From: Heterodera schachtii
Taxonomy: Eukaryota > Nematoda > Chromadorea > Rhabditida > Heteroderidae
NCBI GenBank assembly: GCA_023374025.1
Contig: SIJG01000002.1
Location: 2,487,626-2,551,625, forward strand
Length of the DNA: 64,000 nt
Direction: 5' to 3'
In this document: in pieces, positions 1 to 12,300 of the stretch
Position numbering within the stretch: the stretch's first letter is position 1
Layout of the letters: each line of letters starts with the position of its first letter
Notes under the pieces: model-generated
The model's input: the letters and a program-made list of their open reading frames with translations, nothing else
Told to the model about the DNA's origin: nothing
Database searches by the model: none
Made by a program: the position numbers and the translations under genes

Positions 1-3000
1 AGGAAGGGCAATGGAGGAAAGTGGTGGACGAAGAAGGGGTGGGAGAAGGCGGAGGTGGGGGAAAATGGGTCGGAGGGTGCGGAGGGGAGCGGAAGAACTG
101 AGCGGGTGACGAAGCGGACGATTTGACAGACGAAGGCGAGTGGACTGCCCGAGAACGTTGTTGCTGCCCAAACGTAGTCATGGGGTTGTACAGCACCATC
201 GGAACGAGGGGGATGGGCTTTGGGAGGGGGGCGGGGGGAGGCGGGGGAAGGGAAGACGGACTTGGGAAGGAGGAGGAGGAGGAGGCGCAGGAGGTGGGGC
301 AGCAGCCGGAGAGGGGACTCGTCCAAAAATCTGAAGGGGAGGGAAGGGAATTTGAATAATGGGGGGAGGGGGGGGGGGAGGGGGAAATGTTGGCTAATTG
401 GCCAATTTATTCCGCCAAAAGCATTCCAAGCTGAGGGCTGCAGAAGAAAAGACAGGTCCACCAACTCATTAAAGCGGGGACAATGGACGGCTTTTATTGC
501 AATTTGGGGACCAAATTAGCAACAAAAAAAAGGAAAGAAAAGTCAATTTGGGATCAAAGAGAAATGATGCTTATAAAATGAATCCGATCTTTAAGTTTAA
601 TTGGTGCTAAATTATGCTCAGAGTGTTCCAATTGAGCTTTTGCCGATTCTCCGCCTTTCCCTCGGGGCTTAAAATAGCGAAGTTCCGTCCGTCGGTCCGC
701 AATTCGCCCGAGGGAATTGGGTCATGGTCAAATTGCCTCCGATTGACGACCATTGAAATTCGAAACAAGCGAAGAAAAATTGTAAAGTGACCGGCCGTTT
801 GGAACAGATTTCGAACTTTATAATTTATGCCTTTCAATAATTAACTAATTGTTGGTCCATTAACCTCCTAATTACCCCATTAATTAGACGAGTTCATTTA
901 TATACGATAATGATAATCAGCAGCAGAAAGCCCACCTTGGCCCATCAAAGACATTCCCTGAAGCGTTTGAATGCTTTCACAGAATGCCAAAGTTTGGGGC
1001 AACGCCAATCGCACTTTCAGTTCGCCCTCCCCCTCCAAGCTGTAATGCTCCAGCAAAAGGGGCAAGCTGTTGAACCTTTGATAATCCAAAATTCACTGAA
1101 TTCCCCCCGTCCGCCCCGTTTTACGTGTACGGCGATCCCTCGAGGCGCACCGCCGTGCCCGTCCCCACGGCTTCGATCAAAAAATGGTCCAATTCGGGCT
1201 GCTCACACGCTCCGGACACGGCTCCGTTTTCCGCAGTGGGCAAGCGAACACTCAGTGCCATCACTTCGACGCGACGCTTTGCAATGGGCGAAGTGCCAAC
1301 GGAAGAACGAACGCCACGGCTGGAAGCACGTACGATGAACACCTGTCAATGAATGATTAAGCGATGGATTGGCCCACGGAATGTCCGCCTTTTATACCCC
1401 CGGGGGCTGTGCGGTCAAAAGGTGCGCAACCGCGTGCCGATTGAGGTGGGGCAAAAACCAAATGGGGTGGCATTTGACAAGGCGTTCGAGCAGACTGATG
1501 CCCATTCTTTGCCGCGGTGAGTCCGTCCGGGAGAAACCGTCGAAGCGGGGGGTAAGCGACGGGGAGGCGGTCGTTGGGGTGGACGAGTCGCTGTCGGCGG
1601 ACCCCCCGGTACAAACGGCCGCATCCGCAACCGCTCGGCCACTTAATACCATTCGCTGGTCCTCCGCTTGAGCCGTCGCTTCGTCTCCGATCAATCGGAC
1701 GGTGCCGTGGCACGCGATTTCCACAGAAGGGTGCCGTTTCAGGGAAAAGGAAGCGGAAACATTTGCAGCAGAATGCTGCTGAGTAATAGCAGCGCCTTCC
1801 GAAGCGAATAGTTGAGGCGGCACGAGACAGTCCAAAGAGAAGCGCGGGCGTTTTCCCTGGGGCAAATTGGGCTAATTGGAAATGCCGAAAGATGGCAAAA
1901 ACACTATTTAAATCCTAATTATTTTTGCCCTTACATTTCCCTCATTTGTCCCCCCCCCCCATTCCCGCATTTTTCCATTCTGTTTTGTCCACCTCTTCCG
2001 TCTCCGTCCCCCCATTTCGTTCCCCCAATTCCGCCATTTCCGCCGTTTGCGGAGACAGACACTCGTGCAGCAGTTCTTCCAACAATGTTTGGTTTTGGTC
2101 GGAGTTAACCGAAGGATTTTGGTCCAAAGAGTTCGGGCCTATTTTTTGGAGCTTTTCTAAATCGAACAAATCAAAAAACACTCTTTTTGTTGCCCAAACA
2201 AATAATCATAAGCAATTACAAATTTACCATCAAATTAAATAATATTTCATTATCAATGAGGGAAAGTAAAAGAGATCAAATGCCTTTTTTATTAACAATT
2301 TTGTGAAATTTATATTAATTGTTAAAGTGATATTGAATTTGTTATTCTAATGATTCATACAATAATATTTTGCTTTTGTCTGTGAAGGGATTGGCGAAAA
2401 AAAGGGTGGGAAAAGGACAGAAAAAGGGGCGGGGGAGAGAAAGAGGGAGGGCGGGGGGGGGGGGAGGGGGAATACTGAAAGCATAATTAATGTATTTAAA
2501 TACGTGTGTTAAATAGGTAATTACGTTGTGTCATCATTACAAATGCGTTCTCGTTAAATCGCTTTTTCGATTTCTTTGGTCAAACTGCGAGAAAAGTTAA
2601 AGCCGAAACCCAACAAGCGCAGAGAGTAAAATTAAAACAAATGCAAAAAAAACGGCGGAAGGGAAGAAAATGACGAAGGAAAGTGATTGAGGAAGGAGAA
2701 GAGGAGAGAGAATGATGGGGGAAAATGACGCCATTCGGGGGCAAATGGGCGAACGAACGAATGAAAAGCACAGATTTAGGAGGAGAGAGACACAAAACAA
2801 ACAAAACAAAAGAGGGCAGGGGGGTCATTAAGGGGTCATTAGGGAAAAAGGTGGGAGGATCATTAGAGGGAGGAGAGGGAGGGAAGAGCAAAGCCTCGCA
2901 TTTAGCCACCTTTTAAGGTATGCAATTTCATTCCCATGAGAAAATTGAGGCGTGAATTTGTTTTGAGCCTAAGCCGAGCTGTGAATGCGGCGGCGACCTC

Positions 3001-4365
3001 ACGGGAAAAGAAATTCTGCACAAAAGAAAATTCTCAACTCGGAGGGATTTTGTGTGCATTTGTCGACGGAAGAAAGGAAAGGGCCGGGGGTTGTGGAAGA
3101 AGTACACATTGAAAAGAATGGATGATGATGCTTTGGTGGTGGTGGTGGTGAGGTGGAGGAGGTGGACGAGGGGGGGGGGGGAGAAAAGGGGGAGGGGGGG
3201 GGGGAGGCGTATCGATTCGATTGCCCCTCCGTTTCGCCCCCCGTCCCATCACACTTTCTTCTTCCCTTCCCTTCCCTTAGTCGGACCGCTGCTGAAGAAA
3301 ACCTTTGACGATGGATGGGATGAATAAATATGTGCTCATCCCTTCCACCCACCCATTCATTCAAATGGCTGAGTAATCGCAGAACGAATTATGGTGACAT
3401 TTTGTCAAACAGAAGCAAAAAAGGACAGCAATTAATTAACTAATTAATTAATTGCCACAAAAAGCGAAAAATGAATAAATTGTAAATTAATTAAAGAGAG
3501 AAAGGAACGGACAAATGAGAACAGATGAGAAAATTGTGGAGACAAATGAATGCAAATTGGGCAATTGGTCAAAACCCCCGAGGGCATTTTCAGTCAATTA
3601 ATTGACGAGGGAATTTGACGAATGATTCTGATTTCGCATAATTACCCCTAATTGCTCTTACTTACCCTCTTGGTCCTCCTTCGCTTTGTCTTGCCATTTG
3701 CCGACCATTGGCAATCGCTTTCCCTCGACCTTTGGTCTTCCGATGTTCCGTTGGGCATTTCTTTTTTTTTGTGTTGATAAAATGTTAATTTTTTGTCCTT
3801 ATTTCCCACTTTTGTTGTCTGAAAGGGCCTTTTGTTGGCTGCTGCGATGAGCGAATTGTCTGAATAATTGGCAATTTAAAAGAGGCCAAAGAATAAAAAT
3901 GAAAGGCCAAAAAATGATTGGTTGGTCAAAAAGAAAGCGTAAAATTGGCCAAGATTATTTTTGCAAAAAGTGATCGATTGGGGCCAAAAGAGTGCGTGAT
4001 CGGTGAAAACAATGGACAATTGGCCAAAGAGTGATCGATTGGGTCAAAAGAATGGACAATTGGCCTAATGGTCAATCGAATGACCAACTGACCCCGTTAC
4101 GCTGCTGTTCGTCCGTCCCATATTTCTGTTGCGTTTCGTGCTTTTCTTCCACACTTTTCCTCCGTTCCGCCCCATTTTTTCCCTTTGATTTGTCCGCTTT
4201 TTCCGCTCCCTCTTTGTCCGGATGTTCGCTTTTCGCTTGGCCTTCTGCTGATGCTAAAATGCCAATTGTGTGGTGTCGCCGTGGCTTTGGCACCGGTTTT
4301 TGTCTCTCAACTGCGACAAAAGTTTTTTCTTCCATCGCACGACAAAACATTAAATTTATGAGCAT
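1..4365 (-). CDS. RIN-like SH2 protein (Ras/Rab interactor), 3' end beyond window
   Basis: RIN proteins bind active Ras through other regions and activate Rab5-class GTPases through a VPS9 domain; that part would lie left of the window. Six exons read in consistent phase: 4365-4101, 2156-1993, 1856-1398, 1342-1125, 1075-936 and 330 to the window edge. Exons 3 to 5 encode an SH2 domain with the core FIVRASS (phosphotyrosine-binding arginine) and FNSLPLLLEHYS, followed by LRLP-type sequence and then DFWTSPL, as in RIN proteins. Exon 1 carries a PKPRR proline-basic motif and exon 6 is Pro/Ser-rich. Intron 1 (about 1.9 kb) holds poly-G runs and AT-rich sequence; further exons there cannot be excluded. 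The start (ATG at 4365 or 4335) is tentative. RIN rather than another SH2 family is inferred from the residues after the SH2 fold. Confidence 0.72.
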
Positions 4366-6013
4366 AAAAAGCTATAAAACAAATCAATTATTTTATTATT
4401 ATTTTGACTAATTACTTAATTAAATTATGTCTTTGGTTTTTCTGCGCTTATTTTTTCTTTTTACAACGAATGATTGAAAATTATGGGCATGTACAAATAT
4501 AAAAAGGCAACGGAATGTGTTGCCCTGCTGATTGTGAGCATAAACTAACACTTTTTGGTGGGCGTTCGTCCCCCCCCCCCTTTGGTTATGATGGATGAAC
4601 GAATGGGGAGGAAGGGGAAGGTGAGCGGTGAATCATCGGCAGCAGGTGGTCATCGACGGGCGGGGGCACCAAAAATGGCGCCGCGTACGAAATTGGAGAC
4701 GAATTGGCATGGGAGGGGTGGGGGGGGGGGAAGGGATGGGAGGGGGACAGTCCTTCCGTCGTCCAACCATTCACCATTCGCTTCTCTCGTGTTCCTCCAG
4801 CAGCAAAAATCATTGCTGTTGTATGAATTGTACACTAATGATGACAATGGCGCGAAAAAAAAGAAAAAGGGAATCGGGTCAAAATTGGGGGCGCTGGGAA
4901 AATCATCGGACGGATGAGCTCGGGGGGGGGGCAATGACTGAATGACTCACTGAGAGAGAAAGAGAGAGTCCATTTCCGGAAAGTGCCACAGTCGTCGCAT
5001 TCGGTGCCATTTAACTTTTGATTGTTTCTATTCCAGCAATGATCGGACCAAAACTTTTACAGCTTCAATTTTAGGGCGAGATTGACTTTTGCCAATGGGA
5101 CGGGGGGGAAGGGAGGGGAAGGGTGTCATTGTCATCGATTCAATTTCAGAAAAAGTGAATTTGGGGGATCTCAGCGGCAGAAATATTTATTTATTTGCCC
5201 TGCTCAATGAGGCCAACCAAAAGGCGTTTCCCCCTTTTTCCATCTGACGACCGATGTTTGGGACATTCTCTTCCCCCCCCCCTTTTTTTCCTTCCCTTCG
5301 TCCGTCGTTCACCTTCGCTTCGCCAGCAGTGACCACAGCAAATGTCCCCCCCCCCCCCCCCCCCCGCCATCCGCCGTCGTTTGTTCGTTTGAGTTTGATT
5401 TTTGGAAGACAAAAAAAGAAACGGAGGCGGCGGAGGTTTCGCTTTGAGAAAAGCAAACAAACGAACGAAAAACGATTCTTGTGAAACAAGGAGATTTCAA
5501 ATAATGGGAAGCTCAATTAAATTTTAAAATGAATAATAAATTAAAGTGTAAAAAAAGATTAAAGAAAATCCTTAGTTTTGTGTTACTGTAAGGAATTAAT
5601 CGTTTTCAAAATGAAATTTTTTTAAAACGATTGCATTTATTTCTTATTATTCGAGAAAAAATGAAGAACTGAGAAAGAGACGAAGGCAGACAAGCGAAAA
5701 GTTCAATTTAGGTAACCATTTTTTTGGTCTTCCATATACATCCGTTGTCAGCAGAAAAAATTTGGATGAAAAACAAAGCATCTTAATTAGTTGTAATTAT
5801 TTCCTACATAATTGAGTAATAAAAATATATTGTTCAAAAATTTTTTCTGCCTTGAAATGAATTTGTCTTAGATTTGTTATTTCTAATTATTCTGCTGTTC
5901 GATTTATAAGTTGACAACTTCGACGTTCACCACACACAGAAATGACATTTCCAGGTTTTCAATGAAAAAACAGAGCAATTGTGTAATTTTTGTGTAAAGC
6001 TTCATTATTTAAG
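4366..6013. other. intergenic, no gene recognised
   Basis: This stretch separates the divergent RIN-like and DnaJ genes. It holds several poly-G and poly-C tracts (for example 4571-4580 and a run of about 20 C at 5346-5365) and AT-rich DNA from 5500 to 5950. Open frames here are low-complexity artefacts of the G/C runs. A J domain was expected just before 6014; no HPD-encoding stretch was found on the plus strand. A possible tiny first exon (ATG at 5942, donor at 5955) joins in phase to 6014 but adds only four residues. Confidence 0.5.
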
Positions 6014-7456
6014 GCGCTGGTAATCATGAAGATCTTTTCGAAATGCTCAATGGGGGCGGCATGCCCTCCTTTATGGGCGGCGGAGGCGGGTTGTTCCAGC
6101 AAATGTTTAGCGGGGGAAGGCAGCGGTCGCGCAAGGGGGAGACGACGGTTCAGCCTTTACAAGTTTCGTTGGAAGACCTGTACAAAGGGAAGAATACAAA
6201 ATTGCAATTGACGAAGAAAGTGCTGTGCAAAACGTGCAACGGGTGAGAGGGCGGGCGAAATGCGGATTATTCATTTAGATCCATAAAATGTGGTGCTGAA
6301 TTTTTCAGAATTGGTGGAAAACAAGGCTCGGTTCGGAAATGTGACCGTTGTCAGGGAAGCGGAAGGGTCTTTCGCACGCGTCAGATTGGGCCTGGGATGA
6401 TCCAACAGATGGCGGCGCGATGTGATCAATGCTCGGGTGAAGGTGAATCGGGTTTACAATAGGAGGGTCACAATCAAACAAGTACTAAAAAGTTTCCTTC
6501 GAATTTAGGAGAAATGGTTGATGAAAAGGACCGATGTAAAAAATGTGTTGGAAGGAAAACGGTGCAGGAACAAAAGATAATCGAAGTGAAAATCACTCCG
6601 GGAATGCGCGATAATCAAAAGATTGTCTTCTACGGAGAGGGGGACCAGGAGCCTGGGATTGAACCGGGGGACGTTGTTTTGGTCATCAAAACGAAGTCAC
6701 ACGAACAATTCGAGCGAAAGGGCGACGATCTCTTCATGAAAAAGTTTGCGCATTTGGTTGACAACTGCTCAATTATAGTTTTTTTAGAACGGTAAGTCTC
6801 GCAGACGCGCTTTGCGGTTTCACTACGACCATCAAACATCTCGACGGAAGGCAAATTACCCTCACCACGATGCCCGGCGATATTATAAAGCCAGGTGGGC
6901 TAGCTGATGCAAAAAATAAATAAATAAGAGGAAATATTTGTTTAGAATCCATCCGAGGAGCCATCCAAGAAGGAATGCCCAAGCCCAATTCACCAGAGCG
7001 CGGGAATCTCTACATAATCTTCGAAGTCAAATTTCCAAAGAAACATTTTCTGGACTCCGAGAGCAAATACAATGTGAGGATCAAGGGGAATTTAAGCAAA
7101 ATATTACAAAAGTTAAAATCGTTAATTAAAAACTGTTAGCTTTCTCGTTTCAAAGTTTCGACCTGGGCAAACGGCTCCTTCTGTGCTAATCCTTATCTTT
7201 TTGTCTTAACTGGTCGAATATTTTTTTGTACCTCCTTCAGAAATTGCTTTCTCTGCTGCCTCCTCGTCCGGATCAGCCTGGGATTGCTCCGAATTCGGAA
7301 GTGGAGGAAGTGACGCTGAGCGAATTCGACCCGCGCCGCTATGACCGCAGTTCGGGCGGCGGTGGAGGTCGTGAGGCGTACCATGACGACAGCAGCGACG
7401 ACGAAGTGCCGACGGGGCCGGGCGGGGCACAGCACGTGCAGTGTCAGCAGCAGTGA
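6014..7456 (+). CDS. DnaJ/Hsp40 type-I co-chaperone (DNAJA-like), J domain not found
   Basis: Exons 6014-6242, 6309-6442, 6509-6743, 6788-6894, 6946-7073 and 7241-7456 join in phase and encode about 350 residues. Visible parts are the Gly-rich linker, the zinc finger with CKTCNG, CDRCQGSG, CDQCSGEG and CKKCVG, the client-binding C-terminal domains (LCGFTTTIKHLDGRQ), an acidic tail (DDSSDDE) and a C-terminal CQQQ that fits a CaaX prenylation site, as in DNAJA proteins. DNAJA proteins deliver clients to Hsp70 and stimulate its ATPase through an N-terminal J domain. That domain is absent here: the first clear exon starts right after it. Either a distant or missing exon carries it or the protein is J-less. 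First member of a four-gene same-strand cluster; stop to next ATG is 224 nt. Confidence 0.85.
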
Positions 7457-7680
7457 TCTGAGAGAGAAGAGACGGGACAAAAGAACACATCGAACGATGT
7501 TGACACGGCAAACCGGCGATTATTATCTATGTTCTTTTTGACAATATAAATTGATGATAAACTATCTGTATCATGCGTTGATTTTTTTAAATTTGGATTG
7601 TTCAATCTCATCAATATCATTAATTTGGTTATAAATTCAAAAAAACAAACAAACATTGAAATGTAGAAAGTTCGTCGACA

Positions 7681-8441
7681 ATGAATATTCCTCCGAAATC
7701 GTTCAATTTGGCTCCGATTGCTGAGCAGGAAGGGTGTGATCTCGACCAGTCCGTGTCCTCGTCGTCTTTCACTAATCACCAGCAGATTGGGCATGCGCGG
7801 AGAGCCCATCCCAGGGGTATGCCAAGGATGATCCGCTTGAGACGGAAGCGGCGGGATGATCCTTTCGGCACGCTAATTCAATCGACCAAGAAAATGCGAC
7901 TTAACGACCAGTGGAATTCTTCGGAGGGACAAGCCTCTGGCGTAGAAGGGACTACGACAATTGCGAAAAACTTTGCAATGATTGGGGAGAGAGCGCCGAG
8001 TGGAAGCCATAACATTAGCGAAATGGATGGTGTGTTGTTCACGGAAGACGAGGAAGACGAATTGTTGTTTTATTATGGCGGACAGGACGAAGGGGACGAC
8101 TCGGACGCGGACGGATACGACGACGAATCGGACTCAAACGCGGAAGAATACTACAAAAATGACTACCCGGACGAAGAGAACGGCAAATTTATCAGTTTCG
8201 CGGACGGAGTGCGCACCAACGAATATGAAAACGACTCGACCAGTGGGGACGACAATTTCGGTGAGTTCAGTTTTCAAATAGTGAGAGAGATGAATGTTTA
8301 CAAACAGATCATTACGGTGACGAAGCAACAAAATATGGCCATTTTTGTTACGAGGACGACAAAGAGGAAGACGAAGACCCGTTCAGTTTCGGCAAAATGA
8401 TTTCGGCACAAAAGAAGGGCAGCGAGGACGACAGTGATTGA
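7681..8441 (+). CDS. Iwr1/SLC7A6OS-like RNA polymerase II import factor
   Basis: Two exons, 7681-8260 and 8308-8441 (phase 1), encode 237 residues. The C-terminal half is strongly acidic and carries DSNAEEYYKNDYPDEE, the signature of the Iwr1 family, which binds assembled RNA polymerase II and directs its nuclear import. A basic stretch (RLRRKRRDD near residue 56) could act as a nuclear localisation signal. It lies between the DnaJ and RPB11 genes on the same strand, and RPB11 is a subunit of the cargo enzyme. Translation begins at the first ATG after AT-rich leader; an AG at 7666 could be a trans-splice acceptor (inferred). Confidence 0.83.
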
Positions 8442-8768
8442 CGGTTGAATATTTTTGGTATTGTGCTAAAATCCATTTTTGTCAGTGCTTTTACATGGTT
8501 TGGTGTTTGTTTAATTAATGCAAATTTAAATTCGAGGCAAAATTTTCATAAATCACATTTTAATTGTTTCACTGTCTTGTCCAAAAAATCTTTGTTGCTT
8601 TGTCTTTTCTGAAAAACAATCACTTACTCTCCGCCATTTCATTCTCGCAAAACGAACGAATAAATCACACATTTAACAAAACTTGCTCAATTATTTTGTT
8701 TGTAACAATTTGTATTTTCATTTGCTAATTATTCAATAAAATTCCATTTCATTTTTCGGCCTTTGAAT

Positions 8769-9212
8769 ATGAATACCCCTGCTGCCTATGAGCCGTTTCT
8801 GTTGGCTGATGGGGAGAAAAAGGTGGTCATTGAGAAGGACACAAAAGTGCCGAATGCGGCGGTGTTTACTTTTAACAAGGAGGACCACACCCTCGGAAAC
8901 CTCCTCAAACAGTGAGTTTAATTCTTGTTCGGGATTTCAATTTTACACCCTTTCAGTCAGCTGCTCAAAGATCCGAAAGTGCTCTTCGCCGGCTACCGAA
9001 ACCCCCACCCCTTAGAACACAAAATTTTGCTCCGTGTCCAAACAAATCCCGAAACAACGCCAATGGAAGCATTGAACAATGCCATTGAGGATTTGGTGGC
9101 GGAGTTTTCATTGTTGGAAGAGCGATTTCGTGTAAATAAATCCCATTTAGCTAACCGAGACAAAATAATTGACCATTTTTAGGACGCGATAAGGGAAAAA
9201 CGAGAAGAATGA
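8769..9212 (+). CDS. rpb-11: DNA-directed RNA polymerase II subunit RPB11
   Basis: Exons 8769-8911, 8957-9131 and 9183-9212 give an intact protein of 115 residues, the usual RPB11 length. Family hallmarks are [39 protein letters not shown] and LEERFRDAIREK. RPB11 dimerises with RPB3 and nucleates assembly of RNA polymerase II, like the bacterial alpha subunit. It starts 327 nt after the Iwr1-like gene and ends 173 nt before the helicase ATG, supporting a nematode-style operon. The last exon is only 30 nt. Confidence 0.95.
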
Positions 9213-9385
9213 GAAATTGTTACTGTTTACGGAACTCATTATTTTATTTCATTTTTCAATAAATAAATAAAAAAGCAAAACAAATGAACTTATTGTAGTT
9301 TCATTAGGTTATTTTCCTATTCATTATTTACTGTGTTTCTTGTTTAATGTGTTTTTTTTCCTCAATTGGTCGTTTGGCACACGCA

Positions 9386-12300
9386 ATGTCATTTAGCAGC
9401 CGGCAAAATTTCGGTGAAAGGCACCCGCTGATTGGCGCGGACCGGTACTTCAACGACCGACTGACGAATAGGGCATTTGAGCCGGCAAATGCCAGTTTGA
9501 GTATGCGAAAATAACAATTTTTAAGCTAACAATAAGGGACAATTGGGATAACGTTGGCAATTGGTTCAAGGTTTTACTCATTTGTTTTTGCCTTTCCTTT
9601 CAGCCTCTTCTCATCCGTCTTCGCCTTCCTTGGGATGCTTCGCATAATCTGCCGTCTCTTTTTGACGACATGAACATCAACAGCAGCGGCTCTTCGTTCG
9701 GACAAGGACGCCAAAATGTACAGCCGACGACCGCCCGTCCGTTAAACGAGAATGTTTTTGCTTCTTTTAATCGGCAGCCACACATTACGCCACAGGCCAA
9801 CGGATTTGCCGATCCATCGAGAACTTATAATTCGTCTGAAAATTCAGCAGTCAAAATGGGAGTCTTTTTCCTCCGCCTTTCAGAGGCACGGGTCCAACGA
9901 ATATCAAATTGAAGGTGGTGTGAACTGTGTTTGTCTTTCCAATTCGCATTCTGTAATTTGTGCAGAAGGTCCGCCGTCTCAGCAGCCGCCACCCGAACAG
10001 CGAAAGCGCCGTCAAAAGTATTTGCCGCCGACGAGGCCGGACGTCGAGCTGTTCAACGATAAGAATCACATTCAGCCGGGAGCAATGTGGGAGCAGCAGT
10101 TCGGTGTCGGCAATGACACCAATTTGTCCGTGTCGTGCGAAGACGGAAACAATTCGAATGATCTCGTTCAGTGAGCAAACAAATTCACGCTTTTTTCCCA
10201 TTTTCAGTCTGAATTTGTTCAGGAAATTCGAGGAGTGCGGCTTTTCTGAAGCAATTATGCGCAACATTGAGGTCACTCCCTCCCAAATTTCCACTGATCC
10301 ATCCCAATTTTACTCTTCAGTTGCGCAAGTACAAAGCACTCACTCAAATCCAAAAGAGTGTAATTCCGGTGATTCTAAAGCGACGCAGTCAGTGCCATTC
10401 TTTGCGCTTTGTTCTTTCATTTACTCTTTTTAGATGATTTGATGGCACATGCGCAGACTGGAAGTGGAAAAGTAAGTATTTCGCATGGTTTTGAATTTCA
10501 GTGCATTTTTTTAGTCCGCTGCCTTTCTCCTCCCAATTATCAATCAAATCCAATCGATCAAAGAAAAATTGGGCATCAAAGCCACAAATTCCGATGCACC
10601 CTATGCCCTGGTCATTGAACCGACAAAAGAATTGTCTTCTCAGCTGTTTGAAGACGCTCGGAGCTTTGCGATAAGTGGGGCATCGTTTCCACTTACAATT
10701 AACTATTAAATGTTTCCCTGTTAATTTAAGACACCGGTGTTTCCGTCCAGCGCACTTACGGTAAAAAGAGGCTTTAACATTACTGTAAATCTAATGATAA
10801 TTTTTGATTAATGGCAAAAACACAAAACCAAGTTTTTTCAAAGAAAAAAAAAAACAAAATCTAGAAAATTCTTAAAATCACCTCATTGTTTCTCAAAAAT
10901 AGAATTTCCCTGGTAATCTTTTTCTTGGAAAACTGAGGTTTCATTTTTTAAACGATTTACCGTTCTTCTTTGTTTTGCCCATTAAATTTCTATTTATTTA
11001 TTACTTATTGTTAATTCATGCGCCGCCGGGAAATTTTTTTTGAATTTTGTATGCGTTTTGCTAAGGAAATTATTCAAATTTTTATTTTTTCCCGCTTCGG
11101 TACGACCCACCCCACGACGACCCCCCCCCCTCCTTTACAGCCGCCCCCCTTACGACGCACGTGGGGGGTGTGCGCCAGGCCCATTACGACGCGAGGGGGG
11201 TGCGCCGGCGCACCCCTTGTACATGTATGATTTCCCTGATAATCTTTTTCTTGGAAAACTGAGGTTTAAAATATTTTTAAAGTTTTGCCGTTTGTATGTT
11301 TTGCTTATTAAACTTTTTATTTAGTTACTCATACATTTTTTTGGGGGGGTCGACCCCCCCCCCCCCCCCCCCCCCCCTCGCTCGCAAAGGGGGCCAGCGA
11401 GGGGGGCGGGGGGTTCGCAGCGAAGGGGGGGGCCGGTGTAAAAGAGGTAGGGGGAGGGGATTGGCGGCGAGTTGGGGGTTGCAAATTTTGGAAATTTTCT
11501 TAACAAATTCATTAAAAACCCCAAAAATTTTCCCCGGCGGCGCCTATCGGCACCGCCGGACCCCAAAAATCCCCAATTTTTCTTTAAAAATTGGCTCAAA
11601 ATCGCAAAAATTGGCCATTTTTTGGTGGAAATCTGTTAACAAAGCACACCCAAAATTTAAAAATTTTCCCCGGCGGCGCCTATCGGCACCGCCGGCCTCC
11701 CTATTCACGAAATTTTTTGGAAAAAGCGCGCCGAAAAAAAGACGATTTTTGAAAAGCAAAAAAAAATAAAGGTCATCGGCGGCCGACCCCCCTTCGCAAA
11801 AATTTTTTCCGACCCACCCCCCTTTTTTATATATGTAGTTATTACTAGTACTTATTGTTAATTCATTCTTTTGCATTTTGAAGGTGACATGCCAATGAGA
11901 GAAAGCCGAAGACTGATCGCGTCGGGCTGTGACATTTGCGCTGTCACCTGCGGCCGTCTTTTGCATTTTGTCATGGAGGGCACCATAAAATTGGAAAATT
12001 TGCGTTTTTTGGTTTTGGACGAAGCGGACAAACTGCTCACTGTGCGATTTGAAGATGAAATGTTGAAAAGGGGCAATTGATTGCTTTTAGTGTGATCATT
12101 TCAACCAATGCATTGCGCAACTCAAGGGCAGTCCGACCATTGTGAGTCATTTCGACCCGTATTCGGAAAAAGGGTTATTAATGGCATTTACCAAATTGGG
12201 GTTGGTAAAAACAAAATAACCGCCACTCCCCCCCCCCTGTTGTTTTGGGCTGTTTGGTGTGTACATTTCCAACCTTTTCCTTTATCCATCTCCTCTCTCT

